Assembly: GCA_963691705.1 (NCBI GenBank)
Contig: OY829544.1
Span: 3,851,501-3,915,500, forward strand
Length of the DNA stretch: 64,000 nucleotides
Source: Viola odorata
Taxonomy: Eukaryota > Streptophyta > Magnoliopsida > Malpighiales > Violaceae
Direction: 5' to 3'
Shown in pieces: positions 58,272-64,000 of this stretch. How positions within the stretch are numbered: the first letter of the stretch is position 1; the number at the start of each line of letters is the position of its first letter. Made by a program: the position numbers and the translations under genes. Below the pieces are notes generated by a model that was not told the origin of the DNA, searched no databases, and worked only from the letters and a program-made list of their open reading frames with translations.

Positions 58272-59761
58272 ATGGAGAAAGCACAGACTAAGTATTCTGC
58301 ACTTAAGGTTCTTGTTTGTGTACATTAACATTTCATATATTTCTCAAAACCCAACATGGATTTCTTGTTTATTAAGAAATAAGATTATACTTATTACTAT
58401 GTTCTAATTCTTTTTTTCATTTTTTTTCCTTTTTTTTATTTGAGAAGAAAGTTGTGAAGGCAAACTCAGAGTCCAGTTATCCATGGAGCTGCGCTAGTAG
58501 CAGTACCTCTTCAACTTCTACAACCAGGTCACTGGTGAGATTTTATCCCTCCTTAATTCTTTTTATCCAATAATAATAAAAACAAAAATAAAAAACCGAT
58601 AGTTCAAAAGTTTAAAAATTGAATATCGGTTTTCCGATGATGATAACGTATTAGTAGAGTATCGAGTTCGAGTTCAAGTTTCGTTTTTCAAAATAAATGA
58701 TAGGTAGGTGTTACATTTATAGTTTATTTTGTCAGTGTGGCTACTGGGCCTTGGAGTGAGAACTGGACTATTAGCGCTGCTTATAATTTGGGATTTTACT
58801 ATTTCTAATAATTTATTTATTTAAAAAAAAGCTATGTTCGAATGGATCGTATGCTTATAAAGGATTTAAGATAAGATATAGTGGCATGAATTTTATATAA
58901 ATTGTAATTTAAATTTTATTTTATGTATATTGATGTAGACATATAATTTGTTTGGTTGGTGATTAATTAATTAGGGTTCTCCAAAGGCTACAGCCAAGGA
59001 AAATAAGAAGCCCCATGAATTTAAATTCCACACAGAAGATAGAGCCCTCAAGCGCGCCATGTTTAATTATTCTGTGAGCAATAATTATGTGTCAGTTTTG
59101 GACAGATTAAAATTAACTAAAGTAGTTGAATAATTGCAATTAATGCACTCATTTACATATGCTACAGGTTGCGACCAAGCTTTACCTTATAGAGCAGCAG
59201 AAGAAACAATTAGAGAAGCTGCAAAAGGTGTGTACCAAATCGCTCCCGTGTCCCGTCTATAATGCTAATATATAAATATGTGACATATATGGTAATTAAT
59301 TACTGATTAATTTCACATAGATCGTGGAAGAGGAAGAGGTTCGGTTGCTGAGAAAAGAGATGATCCCAAGAGCTCAGTTGATGCCTTTCTTCGATAGACC
59401 CTTCTATCCGCAAAGGTTATTTATCAAAAAGATTAACTAGAACAACCTTTTTTAGCCGCCAAGAATTAAAACCCGGCCGGCCGGGACAAAGTTAATAGCC
59501 GATTTTTTTTTATAGAGACGCTAAAAAGCGTCAGGAATCAGTAACGAAGACAATAAATAGTGCTGAAATAATAATAATTAAAATATATAAAAAAAATATC
59601 ACAATATATTTATTTTTTTACTCCTTGGTACAATATGCAATTGCAGATCGAACCGGGCTTTGACAGTCCCAAGGGAGCCGAGTTTCCAGGCGCCAAACAG
59701 CAACTGTTGGAGTTGCATCTCTCCGCATCAAGTCCGCCACTTCCAAAACTCTCGCGCTTGA
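58272..59761 (+). CDS. Small TPX2-domain protein
   Basis: TPX2-domain proteins bind microtubules and, in some cases, Aurora kinase or importin. Six short exons (58272-58307, 58448-58534, 58975-59073, 59168-59227, 59321-59415, 59647-59761) join in frame to 163 residues. A serine/threonine-rich start precedes the TPX2 C-terminal domain: EFKFHTEDRALKRAMFNYSV, ATKLYLIEQQKKQLEKLQK, IVEEEEVRLLRKEMIPRAQL, MPFFDRPFYPQRS and RALTVPREPSF. Most family members (TPX2, WVD2/WDL) are several hundred residues, so this is a minimal version that is almost only the domain. The start exon and the exon 2 acceptor (58447 preferred; 58444 would add one Lys) are the least certain parts. A longer upstream exon cannot be excluded. 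Confidence 0.82.
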
Positions 59762-60641
59762 AAGCAAAGCCCATCACGGCATACACAGCAATTTATACCT
59801 TGTAATTATCATGGGCCTAGGGTAGTCTCAGCCCATTATCCTGGGCCCATGACAGGAATATATTGAAATATTAGTCGTCGCGTTAGCTTTTTTCACTTTT
59901 TTTTTTCTCTTACATAATTACGTTAATTAGCCCAGTTTTCCGCTGTATCTTTCAGCTGGGAAGGTTTTTTCTTTTTGTAAGCAGCTGTGTATGGATTAAG
60001 TCACTTTTTTCCCACTGTCAATAACATGAATTGTACCATCTACTTTGCTGTTAGAAGTAACTCATCCTCTGGTTTTAACATAAATAAATAACATTCTGTT
60101 AAAGCCTAGAGGTTACTACATATAAAAAACAATGTTACTCCATAAAAAGAACCCAGCTGTTTGACGAGAGTTATTCAATTTAATAACTGTCAATTTAAGA
60201 ACAAGTATTTCAGGAATTGGATTATAAAATTCAGAGCAGTCACTAGCCAGAGGAACACTTTTGTAACAAGTAGCTCCAATTCCAAATCCAGAACAGTGCA
60301 CAATGTACAGGGCATGCTAAGCGTTGAATAATAAACGACAAATCAAAGATTGCAAGAATTTCAATTTTAGATCAATTTTAAGTTGCGAAAAGCCTCGCCA
60401 AAACGATCACAATAGAGCTGCGTCCTGTAAGCCACCGTTACAATGATCAACGCAACCAACATGAGGCATTTTAATTCACTGATACACTATTTCAAAGGAT
60501 TCATGCGTTTTTCTCAGCTACATACATTTACAACACCAATGCAATAATGATACTATAACAGCCGACTGCTGAAAATTTGATGGAATGATGAATATTGGAA
60601 TATCAAACACAAAGAAAGAATAAGCTGTACATTGTGAAAGA
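59762..60641. other. Convergent intergenic region TPX2 / RAB3GAP
   Basis: Holds the 3' UTRs of two genes that converge here. No other feature is seen. Confidence 0.5.
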
Positions 60642-63332
60642 CTAATCGCTTGCTGCAACTGAGAGTCCAACTCGGAGGTCATTGGAGGTTCCGCATACAT
60701 ACATCCGGTATGTCTCTACTTCTTGTTGTAAGCCAACGGGAGTGCAGGCTGCGTAATGACTGTTGCTCAGCCTATCACGCGTAGAAAACTTAATTTCCCT
60801 GATGATTGGTTCATGACCATTGAGAAGATTACCCATGCTTAACACCTTTCTCCATGAGTGATTAGCACTAGGTTGTGCGAAAAAGTTTGACACAGTTTCT
60901 CTCTCATTGAACCTTACTTCCTGCTTTACATCGAACTCCTAAGTTAAGAGAACATACTTTATCAGCCCAGGTTCAATGTCGGTTCTGAAAGTTGCAACCA
61001 AAAGAAATGCATGCTAGTTACCATATGCAATTCACATCCCTAACCATCTTTAAAATTCCAGCCAATGCAAAGGTCACTCGTAAAGGGTAATTATCGTAAT
61101 CACAAGAAACATGGATGCACTTTAATATACATTCACAATGACAATCAATGAAAGAAGCTCCACTAGTAGGACACGATGGGCCAAGTTCATATCGTGCTAA
61201 CCATAAACAGGTTTTGTGGACAGAAAAAGTTTACCTTTTGATCGGCATTTGATAAGCCTGACCCCATTCTTGGAAGGTAATAGTTGTAGTAGTCAGTGAA
61301 AAATGTTTCAGAGAGTCGTGGTGCTTTCATGAACTTGTAATGAAGAGATACTGCAAGAGTAAGCAGCTTCTCAACATGTTCAAAAACAATACAAAGTCGC
61401 CTTAGATCTTCAATAGTCTCGCTGTTACCAGATACATGATTTGCTGCCAAACAAGAATGTAAAAGTTTAGAAACTGACATGCAAAGAAATGCAAACTAAT
61501 GCACTAGATGTACAAGAAGGAAGAGAGTATCTACTTTGCAAAGGCTTCAAAACAGAGATGAGAGTACGGTACAGTTGCTCTATTTTTGTTGTCATGTGCT
61601 TCAAGCCTCCATAGTTAGTCTGGCTTAGTATGTCAGCGGATGCTCTAAAAGCAGTACACACCATTTGCTCAAGCAGTTGATGTGGAGGCAATGTCTCCAA
61701 GTAGTGAAGGACCTATGAAGTTCAAGTTAACTTAACAAGTCAACTTAGATTAAAATAACTATTCTTCAGTTATCTCTGTGGCACAAAAATGAATAAATAA
61801 AAAGAAAATGGAACCAGGCCCGTAATGGCCAAGCCATCTGATCAGCCAAAGCAATGAGAAATATGAGTTTTATTTTGAACTGTACAGAAAACGACTTGAT
61901 AGTCAACAACAAAAAAACACAATCTAAACCACGCATTACAGCGAATAACTGACCTTCTCTCCTTCTCTCCTTGGATCCAGAAGCGGTTTCTGCTCATAAG
62001 TTGGCAAAGCAGGTGACTCGTTCCATATTCTTCGCCATAGGTTCCCATGCTCAGACATGCGTTTCGAAAGTCGGCCTCCAGGAGGCCAATTATCCATCAG
62101 ATCCTCTGTCATGGAAGTTCTAGATGGTCCACTTTCTTCCATGGCATCACTCTCCCAATCTCCAGGTGAGTGCCACCGAATAAAATCTTCGAAAACAGCA
62201 TCTGGATTTGCCGCTTTGAAGGCCGACATGTCTAATTCAAACACCAAAAGATCATGAATACAGAACCTTGAAATGATGAGAAGAATCCAAAAATGCATTT
62301 CAATTAGTATTTATTACCTGATGATAAAATCTCTTTCTCCAATTGAGCAGAAAACTTCTGCAATAAAAAGGTGCAGAGGAATCTCAGTCAGACGAATAAA
62401 AGTTTTACAAGACTAGAACATATACTCATCATTATGAGGATGAAAAACCTGGCAAAACATAATATTTATCATTTTTGAAAAGTAAAAATATCTACCAAAT
62501 GTCACAAGTGCATTTACTTCAGAATTTACAGTTGCATGATACTGAAACTTCACTTGGTGACACACTGGGATAATAAAACATTCATTTGGATTAAACAGAT
62601 GGAGACTTCATGTATAGTAAAAAGATGAAACCAAACTATACACCTGTGCCATAAGACTATTCAAACGTATAGTTGTTTGGCACAAAATCCCATAAGCAGT
62701 TAAGTGGTCAGCCTGACAAGCCATCTTCCTCTAACATGCTCTACATCACAGTGGCTTTATTGTTATACAGATTGTAACTCATGTTTAGACTCATCAAGAA
62801 AAACTGTTTAGGGGAGAACAAATCCTTCCTTCCCTGAAACAGCTTGCATGCTTTGTATCAAATCATAGACCCTTTGGTTTATTCACAGTTCACCCCTTTT
62901 AACAATTCAACTAATAAAGCAATGAGAATCCAACTACAGTTATGATCAGTAAACTTGGAACATAATTACAGTGAATAGTGAAGAAATTAGAGTTTACAAA
63001 TGAATCACCAAGCGCTTCAACAGCCTGAAGTCTTTCTTCATGCATGTCTTCTGTCATCAGCAATGCATCCTATCATAAAACAAAAATATGAATTTATAAA
63101 ATAATTGTAGGACAGTAAGAATGTAACAGTTTCATAGTCCTGAGATTGAAAGACCTGTGTGAAGGGGGCATGCATGCTCTGATATGATTTAAGAAGCTTC
63201 ATAGACCCTACTACTCCAGCTGAGCCCCTCCTGATAGAATCTGATTTTAGATCAGCAGACACATCATCCGACTTCACACTAAACCTCAATCTCGGTGTTT
63301 TAGAGCCATGCAGACCATCCTGAGCCAATGCG
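60642..63332 (-). CDS. Rab3 GTPase-activating protein catalytic subunit, C-terminal exons (partial)
   Basis: In animals RAB3GAP1 acts with RAB3GAP2 on Rab3 and Rab18; the plant protein is presumed to regulate Rab GTPases in membrane traffic. Seven exons on the minus strand (63332-63155, 63069-62998, 62357-62318, 62231-61954, 61712-61535, 61443-61235, 60938-60642) join in frame to the stop at 60642. Landmarks in order are RRGSAGVVGSMKLLKSYQS, LMTEDMHEERLQAVEALG, SAFKAANPDAVFEDFIRWHS (the catalytic-subunit hallmark), KPLLDPRREGEK, YNYYLPRMGSG, NHSWRKVLSMGNLLNGHEP and TYRMYVCGTSNDLRVGLS. Phases agree at every junction and all sites are GT-AG. About 399 residues are visible. Earlier exons, with the remaining conserved part, lie beyond the window or past a long intron after 63332. 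Confidence 0.93.
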
Positions 63333-64000
63333 CTGTATTATGGCACCGAGGTCATGCACAAGACACAGAATAAAATATTCACAACATCAAATACTTTTTT
63401 AGCCAAATTCAGGATCAGTGCCAGTGTTTTTCTATCAGAAAAGTGAGTGGAAAAATAAACTTAGGCAACTGGGAGTAGAACATGGGATAGGTCTGACATT
63501 TACATGGAACAAAGGAAATTGAGCACCCAACCCCATCTAACAACATAAATAGCAAAACTATATAACCAGCATAATAAGCCAGTAATAGCTTAGTAGAATC
63601 CACTTCAAAAGGCAGTGAAGGCAGCTAAAGCCGCAACAAAACATTAGGGGGGAGATTCATGAAGGAAATTAACATCGACAATAGTAACACCCAAATCCAT
63701 GTTCATTCTAGTAGGAAAAAATAATTCACTGCATCAATCAGTTAACTAAGAGCTACTCTATTGTCCATCCCGTCAACTGGATAACAAATATTGATGGTGA
63801 AAGGGGGAGAAGCAGCTTGTTTATATTTTATTTTATGAAAGACTTATGGCCAAGGCATAAATACATATCCGTCCAAGCTAATGACAGCTTAGTTCCCAAC
63901 TCCAAAAGGGCAATGTACTTGAGAAAAGAGCATATTACACAAGGGCAAACTTCCAGAATTGAAACATGGCTGAACTTTTAGGACACAAATAACGGGCTGC
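63333..64000 (-). other. Probable intron of the RAB3GAP gene
   Basis: No further RAB3GAP exon could be identified here. The open frame at 63415-63603 has no matching motif. The sequence is probably part of one long intron. Confidence 0.5.

Noticed and set aside
62642..62725. Possible extra RAB3GAP exon (MACQADHLTAYGILCQTTIR)
   Set aside because: The flanking exons 63069-62998 and 62357-62318 already join in phase to the conserved GDSF-KFSAQLEKE. Including it would break a conserved stretch.

Overview
The window is nuclear DNA of a eudicot plant. It has short exons with GT-AG introns, AT-rich spacers, plant gene families (ferritin, CCR-like reductase, ALOG/LSH factor, TPX2-domain protein), plant-type non-LTR retroelements with an RNase H domain, and several MITE families. 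I cannot name the species. The genes are ordinary single or tandem plant genes, not operons.

Layout. 1-8 kb: the 3' exons of a ferritin gene that lacks one splice donor, a complete mitochondrial import channel gene (TIM22), a LINE RNase H relic, and a complete six-exon cinnamoyl-CoA-reductase-like gene (CRL type). 7.5-19.3 kb: a direct tandem duplication of about 6 kb. Copy A (7464-13311) starts in the last intron of the CRL gene. Copy B (13324-19343) carries an orphan last CRL exon and a scrap of a GILT gene. The two copies differ by nested MITE insertions. 19.9-44.5 kb: a cluster of GILT-family thiol reductase genes, all on the + strand. Five are intact (19.9, 33.5, 37.2, 39.6 and 42.2 kb); there are two relics (15.4 and 35.9 kb). 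The gap between the first and second GILT genes is filled by a hAT element with an 8-bp target duplication, a decayed LINE whose ORF1 is interrupted, and a 22-copy 26-bp minisatellite. 45.2 kb: one tRNA-Ser(CGA). 50.8-51.4 kb: an LSH/ALOG transcription factor on the minus strand. 55.7-56.3 kb: another LINE relic. 58.3-59.8 kb: a small six-exon TPX2-domain gene. 60.6-64 kb: the last seven exons of the Rab3GAP catalytic subunit gene on the minus strand, running off the window.

Most notable: two neighbouring GILT genes (37.2 and 39.6 kb) have CPGS where the other three have the CPYC redox motif. They have lost the second active-site cysteine but are otherwise intact, which suggests a tandem array diverging in function. 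One GILT paralogue has precisely lost an intron. From memory, a GILT gene next to an LSH gene also occurs in Arabidopsis (At1g07080/At1g07090), so this neighbourhood may be old microsynteny.

Exon boundaries were read by eye. For every complete gene described, the exons join in frame to a single stop. No database search was run; family names rest on recognised motifs.
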